Shown: one piece after another, positions 1 to 9,403 of the stretch
How the letters are laid out: the number at the start of each line of letters is the position of its first letter
Position numbering within the stretch: the first letter of the stretch is position 1
Source: Clonostachys chloroleuca
Lineage: Eukaryota; Ascomycota; Sordariomycetes; Hypocreales; Bionectriaceae
Assembly: GCA_037952775.1 (NCBI GenBank)
Contig: JBANAY010000004.1
Span: 6,076,001-6,140,000, forward strand
Direction: 5' to 3'
DNA: 64,000 nucleotides
Notes under the pieces: model-generated
What the model was told of the DNA's origin: nothing
Seen by the model: only the letters and a program-made list of their open reading frames with translations
The model's database searches: none
Program-made: the position numbers and the translations under genes

Positions 1-109
1 TATAATATTATCAACTGAGCCAACACTGAACCGTGCAAATATGCACTCTCCGAACCCATCCACCATCTGAAATTAAGATCTATAATCATGGAGCACAAGG
101 GTGACTGAT

Positions 110-540
110 CTATTTTCTTCCCTTCTTAGCGGGCTTAAGGGGCTTCCTGCCCTGGCCCTTATGCACTGAGGCGACACTGTGTATATGTTGGCGATCTTCT
201 TCTAGAATTTGTATAGGGGTGGGCTGAATATCAACTTACTGGTCGGCCATTGCTCCACTCTGAATAGCATACTCTTCACCGCAGTAAGGGCAAGCTGCGC
301 GAGTGACGAGATTGGAAACTAGCTCGTCCCCAAAATCACGCTTTGCAAGAGCCTCCGAGTAGTATCGCGCAACAATGGCATCAGCCTCGTCATTGTCAAT
401 GCTTCGAAGAGCAAGGGCAAGGATTTGCTTTGAAGAGCGGGCCCTAAGATGAGCAACGCCATCAGGTTGGTGAGCCGAGACACCAGACAAGGCGCCATAA
501 GGCCAGTGGCAACAACAAGAGCAAGAGCAGAGAAATGCAT
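110..540 (-). CDS. Small secreted protein, frame interrupted by an apparent 1-base loss
   Basis: I do not recognise a family. The start at 540 opens a hydrophobic signal peptide (MHFSALALVVATGLMA). The reading frame then has to change within GGCGCC at 491-496; after the change it reads LSGVSA, a good signal-peptidase site, followed by a mature part ending in CPYCGEEYAIQSGAMAD. A GTAAGT intron (177..239) joins to a basic tail ending KKGRK and a stop at 110. With one base restored near 491-496 the two exons (240..540, 110..176) total 123 codons, about 122 residues. Seen directly: two frames, the signal peptide, the Cys pair and the splice sites. Inferred: that they form one gene. Alternatives are a sequencing error, a very short intron or a pseudogene. 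Confidence 0.45.
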
Positions 541-1968
541 GTTGACAGCAAGTAATGAACTCAAGTTGTAATTAGAGAAAGTGAAAAAGGAGAGAAGGAG
601 GAAATTTTGGTAGCAAACAGTCGGAAAGATGAAATTGACTTATGGAATGATGAGAATATTGGAGGGAGGAGTGTCAGTATTTATATCTGTTTTCTGATCT
701 GAGTTGCCACTTATTATTTCACTTATTTAGATCCTATGCACGTAAAACCCCGTCTTCGTCAGCTTTGCCTACCCCTATGATGACCTGCCAGTATCAACGG
801 TCTTATAACGAGCTGGGCCATTGCATGAATCGCACTTATATCTCATATGAAGGCGAGTGTCCAGTGCAGTCCAAACCACACCCTGGTCCGTCCGTTTCAC
901 ACCCAATAGTATACCTATCTTTGAGCGTAGCAGTTCCACCCAAATCATATACATTTAGTATGCTAAGAGAAGTACATTTCACTACATTGAGGTCAGCTTT
1001 ACAAGAATTACTCATCGCAACAGCAGACGTGTAGGTCAGCTTCGTAACAATCGCTCGTCATACTGGAAGACAGGTTATTCAGGGCTGCAGCAATCACTCG
1101 TCGCGTCCGAGGACAGGTCGGTCAGGGCTCCAGCAATCGCTCGTCTCGTCAGTACAGCAATTACTTGTCTGAACAGCTGATGCATGGGTCACGCGATCAC
1201 AACGATCGCTCATTGCGATAACAACCGTAATACCGGCAGACCCATTAGAACAGGCATGACTCGCGACCCTTGTTGCCGTAAGAGTCGAGCTGCCCCGCCA
1301 CGACGGCGGCGATGTTAAGGATCGCGGAGGGCAGGGAGCGCAGCGAGCATGGCGCCCCCGATCTCCTGGCTGGCGGTGACAGCGATCGCTGCGGACCTGA
1401 CCCGGCTGTCTCTAGTAAATACCCCTTTAAGAGTAGTAGGATCAGGGCCTTGCTAATAATAGGTAAAGTTATATATATCAGCCGCCGAATTTCCCCTGTA
1501 ATCAGGGGCAACACGCTGTCTACAGCTACAACGAGCAATTATAGACCCGGTCTAGCAATTGTTGAGCAGAGGCATCGTGGAACTCATTGAGATTACCTGT
1601 CAGAAAGAGGACCATTTGTCACGAATGCGCCTCTTTTCCCAGATTGGAAGGGCTTTAGGCCCTAAAGGAGCACCTCCGAAAGGCTCGGAGACGGATAATT
1701 TTAGACGAATACAACTACACAAGTCTGCCTATCTACAGTGCGCGATCCAACAGCAGTCTAATGTACTGTTGAGACGGGCGGTCGCTATAGGCCCGGCCTA
1801 GCAGTGCAAATACTTATTTGAGTAATCATAAAAAGTCATTTAATAAAGACTATTCAAGCATAAGGCTACCATTTAAAATCAAGTTATTTCAGATAGCCTT
1901 GCCGCCTTATGTCTCTCTGTGACATTGCGCCAGTTGCCAACACCCCTCACACAATAGTAGATGCCTTC
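541..1968. other. Intergenic, no gene supported
   Basis: No convincing coding sequence. It holds the tandem repeat listed separately. It also holds a GC-rich patch (about 1290-1400) that changes abruptly to AT-rich sequence, with a small perfect hairpin (CCCCTG-TAAT-CAGGGG) near 1493-1508. The abrupt composition change could mark an old transposon fragment, but no transposase or reverse-transcriptase motif is visible. Confidence 0.4.
1047..1175. repeat. Imperfect tandem repeat, about 43-bp unit, 2.5 copies
   Basis: The unit starts with CAATC(A/G)CTCGTC. It continues through an AGGACAGG(T)-like core and ends in TCAGGGCTCCAG or TCAGGGCTGCAG. Two full copies (about 1047-1090 and 1091-1133) are followed by a partial one. 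No coding potential is seen. Confidence 0.6.
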
Positions 1969-3647
1969 TTAATACGCATAGTACAAGGTAGCCTCGGAGT
2001 CTGACTGTCTTATCTTTCTGTTCTCTCTGACCAGCATAAATCTCATTACCCAAGCACCAAATACACACGCCAATGCCATTCCTGCGCTCGTTGCCATAGG
2101 AAGGACAAACCGGGGCTCAGTCCAGGATGGCCAAAGATACTACGTAAATTAGTATTGAATCCAAGTAAAAGGGAAAGTCAAAGCTTACCGGAGTCCAAAT
2201 CAAACTCAGAGTGGCGCTCACATTGGCGATGGCGAGCGCCGAAGCCTTCTTCTCCTTTGTCTGACCGCATGTGCTACTCACCCAACCCAGGATGATTGAG
2301 TTCACGCCGTACGTTCCAATGGTGAAAACGCACATGGCAAAATAACGAGCACCGACGTTCATCGTAGCGCAGCCAAGAACGAACCCAAAAATTGCCACAG
2401 CCTTGGCAATGGTAATATGCCATGTACGTTCATTGAAGTGACCTGATGATGCTGCCCAAGCAATCGAAATAACACCAGCGATCAGGTAGGGTGGGCAAGT
2501 AAGAACTAGCGTGATAGTGGTGTTGAAGCCAAGTGTTTTGACAATGGTAGGGAAAAAGTTCTTGAACCCACTATTCATGAGAAATTAGCACCACATTACG
2601 AAAGATAACTTGACTCTACCGGATCAAAAAAGGACTCTTACTTTGTAGCAATGTGAAGGTGCTGCATGTAAACAAAAACCCACACCTTAGGATCCTTTGC
2701 AGCCTCCTTGAGGCCTTTCCAGGCTGAACCATCATTGGTCTGGCCAACAGTATCCCGGCTGACACGATCATAAGCAAGCTGACGCTCCTCCGGTGTAAGC
2801 CACCTCGTTGTAAGGGGCTCATCGGGAAGAATAAAGCAAGCGGCCACAGCAACAAAAAAGGTTACGATGCCTTGGATAATGAAAAGCCACTGCCAGCCGC
2901 TGAGACCATGTTTACCATTAAGCCTGAATACTCCAGCAGCAATCAAGCCAGCAAAAGCAGACGCTAGGATGTTTCCGGAATAAAGAACACTGATTCGTGT
3001 AGCAATCTCTTTCCTTGTGTAGAAGATAGATAGAATGTACAATGCACCTCTAGAGTCCATATTAGTTTAATCCCTTTCACGTAGGACACAGGGAAATACT
3101 CGCGGGTAGTATGGGGCTTCTACAATTCCCAGGAAGAATCGAGTAAGAATAAGGCCGGTGTAGTTCTTCGCAAGGGCCGTCAAGGCACTGACAACTGCCC
3201 ACCCCATCATGCAGATACCCATATACCAGCTCGGTCGCACACGAGTAATGAGCATATTGCTAGGTATTTGGCCGAGGACATATCCAACAAAAAGGATTGA
3301 AACTCCAGTGTTGTATTGGGTGCCCTTGAGACCGAGGTCTTCTTTAAAGTTGTTCAAAACTGCGAGGGTAATGGCGTTGCGGTCGAGATAGTTGAGCCAG
3401 TACATGAGCCACAGGATAGGCTATTTTACAGTTAGAATTTGATAACTGAAACTCAATTGGCTCGTCTTACCATAATCCAAATGTCCAGTTTCCTCACCAG
3501 CTTAAGTTCAGCTGGATCAGATTTGGCAATCGCACCAGAATAGTCGCCCTCTGGTTTTTTGAGATCATTTTGAGGGGAATCCTGATTGATCGATTCGCGC
3601 TGCTCTACGTCCGCAACAGGTTGTTTCTCGTCTCTAGAAAAGTTCAT
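1969..3647 (-). CDS. MFS permease, anion:cation symporter (Dal5/allantoate-type) family
   Basis: Plasma-membrane transporter of the fungal ACS family, whose members take up organic anions such as allantoate, nicotinate or other carboxylates by proton symport. Five exons: 3471..3647, 3104..3420, 2642..3049, 2189..2570 and 1969..2139, giving 484 codons and an exact reading frame. Family features: a soluble acidic N-terminus, then WLMYWLNYLDRNAI in the first membrane segment, GYVLGQIPSN, a FFLGIVEAPYYPGALY block after TM4, a central cytosolic loop with LTPEERQLAYDRV, and the C-terminal ATLYYAY ending. The junction inside the PYYPG block works only with a GC-AG intron (3050..3103, donor GCGAGT, branch ACTAAT); the other three introns are GT-AG. 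Upstream are two CGG-N9-CCG sites, one within a block shared with the AtuA-like gene. Substrate unknown; a metabolite handled by that enzyme is an inference. Confidence 0.88.
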
Positions 3648-3865
3648 GGTAAAGATGAATGAAAGTTGTCGGGATGTTGTGGATTGGTGGGAGTGAGAAG
3701 AAAGATGGATGTGACAGCGGCAGGGTAATGCATATATATATGGACCAATGTCCTCCATTTCCCCCGCAGATTTGACTAGATTTTTACCCCATATTCTGGG
3801 TCCCTTAGAGTTCCAACAGGCGGGGTGCACTCTGGCTACCCCTAGCGAGGCTCCTAGTAGGTTCT

Positions 3866-3880
3866 CGGTGCTCGGCGCCG
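3866..3880. promoter_or_regulatory. CGG-N9-CCG palindrome upstream of the permease
   Basis: CGG TGCTCGGCG CCG, about 220 bases upstream of the permease start. Inverted CGG half-sites with fixed spacing are the usual target form of dimeric Zn2Cys6 regulators. One such match is expected by chance roughly every 4 kb, so the site gains weight only from its company. Confidence 0.4.
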
Positions 3881-3922
3881 CACATCACAGCAACGGCAAT
3901 TGTCCGAAAAGTGGTACATGAA

Positions 3923-4009
3923 CGGGATCGGCGTCCGATACCGAACTCTGACTAAATGCCCCGAGGCAATCTAATACTTTGGATCGTCAATTTCGGACTT
4001 TGAGTCTTC
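3923..4009 (+). repeat. Upstream block A, shared with 7201-7287
   Basis: About 87 bases resembling 7201-7287 at roughly 70% identity by eye. Identical runs include GTCCGA, CTGACT, AATGC and AATTTCGG. Most differences look like transitions. It lies 280-360 bases upstream of the permease start; its twin lies just upstream of the AtuA-like gene. Confidence 0.6.
3929..3943. promoter_or_regulatory. CGG-N9-CCG palindrome inside shared block A
   Basis: CGG CGTCCGATA CCG, the same spacing and position within the block as the site upstream of the AtuA-like gene. Candidate binding site for the Zn2Cys6 regulator encoded at 9404-11545. Confidence 0.5.
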
Positions 4010-5548
4010 TACACGGTGAATTTATAATCCACCCCTTCGTCAACGCTCTAACACAGTAGCTGAAATACAAGATGTACTTAGAACATTTGGAAGGAGGCGC
4101 CAACGGAATTCGAAAGCGGTGGCTGACAGGAGAAAAGCATCAGGAAGGCCAAGATGGAATTGGAAGAATGTACGAATGTGACCCAACTTAATAGGTCTTC
4201 CTATGGAAAATATAATTGCCACTAGTATTTAATGGTGACTGGGTTCAGAAAAGTCTCCGTTCTTGAAAATCATATATCCTGAGCGAGTTTGGTGAGCTTC
4301 GGTAGTTTTTCTGATCATACCTCGAATTTGAAAGCAGCTTCGGATGAGTATTGACTGTACATAAATCTAGACTGTACATAGATCCAGACTGCCAAGACCA
4401 GATGGTGCATTCGTCTTTCGGACATCCAAATATTAACCTTTCATTTATTCAAAGGGTGATGCTCTGTCTAAGACTGGCAGCAGCGCGGATATTTAAGTTT
4501 GACCCGTGCGTGCAGGTCAGGACGATCATGCCACCCCATTTATAAGAAAGTCTATCGCAAGTCGAAAGTCTAGTATCAGGCTGGGGACACATAGAGAACG
4601 AAAAGTGCGAAGATGAATGAACGTAGTCTTGGCCTGAGATCCCCAGCCAGATCCAAGTCGGAGTCGCCAAAGTCAAGGATTTCATTGAGCGTCACCCCAA
4701 AGTCGCCCGCTGGAGCGTCCTGGGTCATGCTCGGTCAAAAACACCAGCTCCGCACCACTACTGGCGATCAGACCAGACATCGTGGTGGCGAGCACGTTAC
4801 CACTTCAGTTAAGTAAGAAGGCACCAAAAATATGTCAAACGGGAATTGTAAACTAAACTTCACTTAGACTGAACATCCCGGAGCTTCTGGGGTCATCCTT
4901 TCCATTTTCCGGGGTGGAAAAATCCTGTTCAGCAAGCGCATGGGTAACATTGTCCTTGTAGCCCGAGCTGTACACCACTATCTCATAGCTGTAATCCGGC
5001 AACCCCCATATCTACGTTGCTCTAGGCTCCTGTATAACATCATTATATTGAAACAGTCAGAGTCCAAGCGCTCCGAACACTGTTCGGTAACATGTCATAT
5101 GCGTAGAATTAGGAATACACTGATTAATCGGAGGGTTGGAGGCACGAAATAGATCGCTATGGCGACGATTATCGTAGACATAACCAGCACACTGAGCTAT
5201 GAGATGGCTAACTTAACGGGAGAAAATGAGCAGTCCAGCTCACAATCGCATTTTCCGTGTACCTGATTTCTTTATCGAAGATTCTCGAACATCAAATGAT
5301 GATGCAGGCTTCTGGTGCTGGCAGAGAGTTTTCAGGGTGTTAGAGATGGGGTGTTAGATCTTTTGTAGGCTAATTTTGCGCTGAGAACTATCTAATATAC
5401 CATAACCAACGCCTAAAATACTCCTGGCAAGCTCTTACTACGCGTTACGGAGCTTGCAGCCTCAAACCGCTCAGGCGCAAACCAACTTCAGGTTCCACTC
5501 GCCTTCTTCATCTGGTTCACCCTCGTCATAACCAACATATGCGCAAGG

Positions 5549-5960
5549 GAAGAATCCCATTTCTCAGTCACCATACCATAAGTCTCCCAGTAGTGAATCC
5601 CTAGTTTTTTATTCATATATCTGGATCGCCTGGCTCTGAACCCTCTCAGGTCGAGGCCCAGGTCCAAAGGCAAGCAAGTATCCCGTTTCTCCGTTACCGT
5701 ATTACGACGTCTCTCAATGCACTAACCGATCCCTAGTTTCTACACTCACATCTCAGATCTCCTGGCCTTTGAGATCCTAAGCCAAGATCGAGAACACCTA
5801 GCCCGAAGCCTCGAGGCAACACCTAGGGTCCAAGAGTAAGTAGCCATCCCGTTTTCAAGTTTTCTTACGATAAAGGGTCGCAACCTTGGAGCGCGTCCCT
5901 CGTTCCATAATCCAAAACCCAAATCACCTGGCCGTAAAGCATCTAACTGAAATACAGAAA
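5549..5960 (+). repeat. Three diverged repeats starting (T)ATCCC(A/G)TTT
   Basis: Related stretches begin near 5553, 5679 and 5845. Each opens with ATCCC(A/G)TTT(C/T)T, carries TCCCTAGTTT or a variant in the middle and closes on ATC(G/A/T)CCTGGC. They are strongly diverged, unequally spaced and non-coding. They end just before the coiled-coil gene. Confidence 0.35.
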
Positions 5961-6015
5961 CCCTCTACCTAAATCGCAAAATCTACAGACTGAACTACGG
6001 AACCCGGCACTCGAC

Positions 6016-6834
6016 ATGTCTGTCGCACTCAACGCGATCATGTATCGCGACTCGCCCGGCGCCCTGGAAAGGCCCAGAAAGCGGGAACGCGACTCTATTT
6101 CGCCTGTGCCTCTTGACGATGAAGAAGAGAATGAGAACAAAAGGCAGAAGAACGATGAAGAAGACGACGAAGACCCTCTTTACGATGAGGAAGACGAAGA
6201 AGATCAGCCATATAGCCACTCAGGCTCGGAGGATATGAGTGAGGATGAAGGTGAGGCGACGGGAGACAACCGCCAGAATCCAACATCGAACGACCGTACG
6301 GATACCATTGAGGCGAAACTGGAGAAGCTCATGCTTGGCCATAAGACTTTGAAAATCTACTGTGAGAAACTCGAATTCGGCCATAAGACGCTCAAGCGCG
6401 ACCACGAGAAGCTCGAACTCGACCATGAGAAGCTCAAACTCGACCATGAGAAGCTCAAACTCGACCATGAGAAGCTCAAACTCGACCATGAGAAGCTCAA
6501 ACTCGACCATGAGAAGCTCAAACTCGACCATGAGAAGCTCAAAGTCGAAATTGAGATTGTCAAACTAAACCACGAGAGCGACAAAGAGGAAATGAATGTT
6601 CTCATCCAAGGATTGGCTGACAGCATCGCGCAACTCACCAGAGCCATCGATTGGCTGTTTGGCAGACTCCGCGCGACCACGAAGCTGGCAGATGCCGCCG
6701 CGACAGTTGTCAAAAGCCTTTGGAAGTATCTGCGCGGAGAGGAAGCTAAGCCGCGCCCTACTCGCTCGCCTACGGTTGTTAGTGTCGCCTCCATTGAGAA
6801 TCCTAATGCCAACCCTAAGTATTGGGCTGAGTAG
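6016..6834 (+). CDS. Acidic coiled-coil protein with tandem LKLDHEK heptads
   Basis: Intronless, 272 residues, no family recognised. Residues 1-30 carry a basic RKRER patch. Residues 34-80 are very acidic (runs of D/E) with a basic KRQK that could be a nuclear signal. Residues about 108-177 are ten heptads, the middle ones nearly identical LKLDHEK, encoded by exact 21-bp repeats. The C-terminal third has a helical LIQGLADSIAQLTRAI segment and ends in a Ser/Pro-containing tail. Role unknown; a nuclear or scaffold protein is only a guess from charge and coiled coil. The start fits, with stops upstream. Because the repeat has no stop in any frame, all its other frames are open too and should be ignored. 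Confidence 0.7.
   Translation: MSVALNAIMYRDSPGALERPRKRERDSISPVPLDDEEENENKRQKNDEEDDEDPLYDEEDEEDQPYSHSGSEDMSEDEGEATGDNRQNPTSNDRTDTIEAKLEKLMLGHKTLKIYCEKLEFGHKTLKRDHEKLELDHEKLKLDHEKLKLDHEKLKLDHEKLKLDHEKLKLDHEKLKVEIEIVKLNHESDKEEMNVLIQGLADSIAQLTRAIDWLFGRLRATTKLADAAATVVKSLWKYLRGEEAKPRPTRSPTVVSVASIENPNANPKYWAE
6337..6546 (+). repeat. 21-bp tandem repeat inside the coiled-coil gene
   Basis: Ten 21-base units in one register. The first three are degenerate. Seven follow from 6400, of which five (6421-6525) are identical GACCATGAGAAGCTCAAACT(C). Repeat number is likely to vary between strains because the copies are exact. Confidence 0.92.
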
Positions 6835-7200
6835 ACGGGATGATCGAAAGCTCAAGCACCGAGTTCTCGCGTTCGCAAATTGGAAATCGGAAATCCATTT
6901 TCCCATCAGCAAATAGCTGCAACCGGCTCCCTAGAACCACTGAGCAGGAAGAAGAATCTCTAGCCATACAGCCGAGAACTTATATCTATGGGGTCGTCAT
7001 GTAATAATCGGGAATCGTCATTCGCCATTGGGGAATCCTCACAAATGGAAACCATTCAGGAGCCGGAAATCAGGTATCATTGCTCACAGACCGTTCAAAG
7101 CTTAGATTAAGAATTATCAGATAGCCTAGAAATTAAAAGTCCCGTCTAACCTAAAATGAGATTTAATCTGCGCTGGTCCCTGTTAATGGAAGCACTTGGG
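6835..7200. other. Intergenic, no gene supported
   Basis: 3' region of the coiled-coil gene and distal promoter of the AtuA-like gene. No coding signal or repeat noticed. Confidence 0.5.
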
Positions 7201-7287
7201 CGGGCTCGGTGTCCGACGCCGAGCCCTGACTGAATGCTCTGATACAATCCCAACACCCTGGCTTGTTAATTTCGGGCTTTGGGTCTT
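7201..7287 (+). repeat. Upstream block B, shared with 3923-4009
   Basis: Second copy of the diverged 87-base block, 180-270 bases before the AtuA-like start and in the same orientation on the plus strand as block A. Confidence 0.6.
7207..7221. promoter_or_regulatory. CGG-N9-CCG palindrome upstream of the AtuA-like gene
   Basis: CTCGG TGTCCGACG CCGAG: here the dyad extends to five bases on each arm. It is the best palindrome of the four in this region. Confidence 0.5.
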
Positions 7288-7468
7288 TGAATTTGATGAA
7301 CCTTGGCATCCTCGGTTATCAATTGAGCGACTACCTTGTGGTGTCAGGAAATTCGCCCCTCATAAGTATTTGAGTACACACATACCAACAGGGGGTCCAA
7401 TTCTTGCGGCATCTCATTCGTCATACTTCTTCTCCTTAATCCGGTCCCCTCATGAGCAAGTATTTGCG

Positions 7469-9336
7469 ATGTTGCAAAAGGCCCCCATCAGGATCGGAAA
7501 TGTATCTGGCGCCACCGGCGACCACCCTCATGCGATGCTTCGCATGGTCCGGTCAGGCAATGTGGATGTCATTACGGGCGACTGGCTCTCAGAAATGAAC
7601 ATTGCCTGGAACGCCATCACTAAGCAAGAAGTCGACCCCAACCTAGGCTACGAGAATGGTTTCTTTGAGCAGCTGGAGGAGTGCCTTGATGGCATAATGG
7701 AGAGAAATATCAGAGTCGTCACAAACGCCGGAGCGCTGAATACGCAGATGCTGTACCAGAAAGTGCAGAAGCTTTGCCAAGATCGAGGCTATGGCGACTC
7801 CGTGGTGGCAGCTGTTCTTGGGGACGATGTATCCGATATCGTTATGGCGGACGGCGGCAAAGCCTTACCTATTTCACATCTAGATCATCCCGACCAAAGT
7901 CTTTCTGACTGGGGGTTTTCACCCTGTTGCGCTACAGCTTACATCGGCTGTTGGGGTATTGTTGAGGCACTCCGCGCTGGTGCTCAGATTGTCATATGCG
8001 GACGCTGCACAGACGCCTCGCCTGTTATGGGTGCCGCGGCATGGTATCACGGGTGGAGAGAGGATCAATATGAGGAGCTTGCAGGCTCGTTACTTGCCGC
8101 CCATCTGATAGAGTGCGGCCCATATGTCGTGGGAGCAAACTTCTCGGGCTTCAAGGAATTCCTTCCAGACCTCGTCGACTTGGCGTTCCCTATTGCCGAG
8201 ATCCATGGCACGGGCAGATGCAAGATCAGCAGGACAGAGGAAGGAGGAGGTCATGTGACGAAAAATACAGTGATAGCACAGCTTCTGTACGAGCTTCAAG
8301 GCCACCTCTACCTGAACCCTGATGTCGTGGCGGACCTTTCTGGCGTCTCCGTCGAGACCGTGGCAGAAAACTGCATCTCTGTCTCGGGTGTCCGGGGGCT
8401 CCCTCCCCTTCCACTACAAAGGTCATGATAGCGGCCAAGGGGGGTTCCAGGCAGAGGCTACATTCTACATCAATGGACTGGATGTGCAAGAAAAAGCAGA
8501 CATGATGCGTAGGCAGCTTGAAAATGCTTATAAGAACAGCAACTTCAGCCGCCTCAGCATTGAGCTGTACGGCACTCCCGCGTCCAATCCACAGTCACAG
8601 CAAGAGGGTACCGTCTTCTTGCGAGTTTTCGCCCAGGCCCGAAGACTCGAGGATATCTCAGTTCACAAATTCAAAATACCTATTTATGCGTTGAGAATGC
8701 AGAGTTACCCTGGTTATCACATGAATCTAGATTTCAGAACCATGGAGCCCAAACCATTCATGGAAATGTTTCCCGCCCTGATGCCTGTCTCAGCCATCGA
8801 CCATCGCGTCGAGATGAGCAACGGAACAACTTGCAAGATCAATCCTCCGAGCCATACAAAGACATACCCCGTAATACGTCCTTCCTCTGACACATTGGAG
8901 CCTGCTGATCTTCTGAGCTTCGGGCCAACAAAATTCACCGCTCTGGGGACTATTGTTCATGGGCGATCCGGCGACAAGGGAGACAACTCAAACGTTGGCT
9001 TCTTCGTGCGCAATGAGGATGAGTACGAGTGGCTCCGTTCACTGCTTTCGGTAGCCACATTCAAAAAGCTCTTGGGAAATGATTGGTTCAAGGGGAATAC
9101 AGATCGGCGCGTTGAGCGAGTAGAATTTCCTGGCATCCTGGCCGTTCACTTGTAAGTTCTAACCGTGCCAAGTCATTTTACAATACTAATACATTAACAG
9201 CCGTGTACTTGACAACCTGAACGGTGGCATTGCTTCGTCAGATCGTGTGGATGGGCTAGGTAAAGGCGTGGCCGAGTACCTTCGGTCTAAATATGTCGAC
9301 ATTCCCCTCGTATTTCTTGAACGAGGAAGCATCTAA
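7469..9336 (+). CDS. AtuA-like (DUF1446) protein, interrupted by two apparent 1-base losses
   Basis: Member of the acyclic terpene utilisation A family (PF07287) with the C-terminal AtuA-like domain. Bacterial AtuA belongs to citronellol/geraniol catabolism; the fungal reaction is unknown. The start at 7469 gives the family opening (APIRIGNVSGATGD, then NVDVITGDWLSE). Also seen: VTNAGALN, VICGRCTDASPVMG, YLNPDVVADLSGV, FYINGLDVQEKADM and, in the C-terminal domain, VHGRSGDKGDNSNVGFF. One GTAAGT intron (9152..9200), stop at 9334. Between residues 310 and 330 the conserved sequence passes through all three frames: a base is missing in the C4 run 8405-8408 and another in the G6 run 8439-8444. With both restored the CDS is 607 codons. 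Either a damaged allele or homopolymer sequencing error. It ends 67 bases from the stop of the convergent Zn2Cys6 gene. Confidence 0.85.
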
Positions 9337-9403
9337 ATAGAATTTTACAGTCATAGAACGAATAGAAAAGCGGGGCACAGAGACTTGGATTGTTGATTTC
9401 GCC

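Larger units (their letters stand above)
3648..6015. other. Intergenic region, no gene supported
   Basis: The first 400 bases are the permease promoter with the palindromic sites listed separately. From about 4010 to 5480 I see only short, unconvincing frames. The region from 5549 on holds diverged repeats and the promoter of the coiled-coil gene. Confidence 0.5.

Noticed and set aside
1312..1590. 92-codon frame in the GC-rich patch, and the idea of an LTR here
   Set aside because: No protein-like features and no matching terminal repeats or retroelement motifs could be found by reading.
6220..6812. Long open frames on both strands across the 21-bp repeat region
   Set aside because: The repeat unit has no stop in any frame, so every frame is open. 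Only the 6016 frame continues into sensible sequence on both sides.
8431..8460. An intron to explain the AtuA frame changes
   Set aside because: Conserved residues are encoded throughout the supposed intron in the third frame, so single-base losses explain it better.
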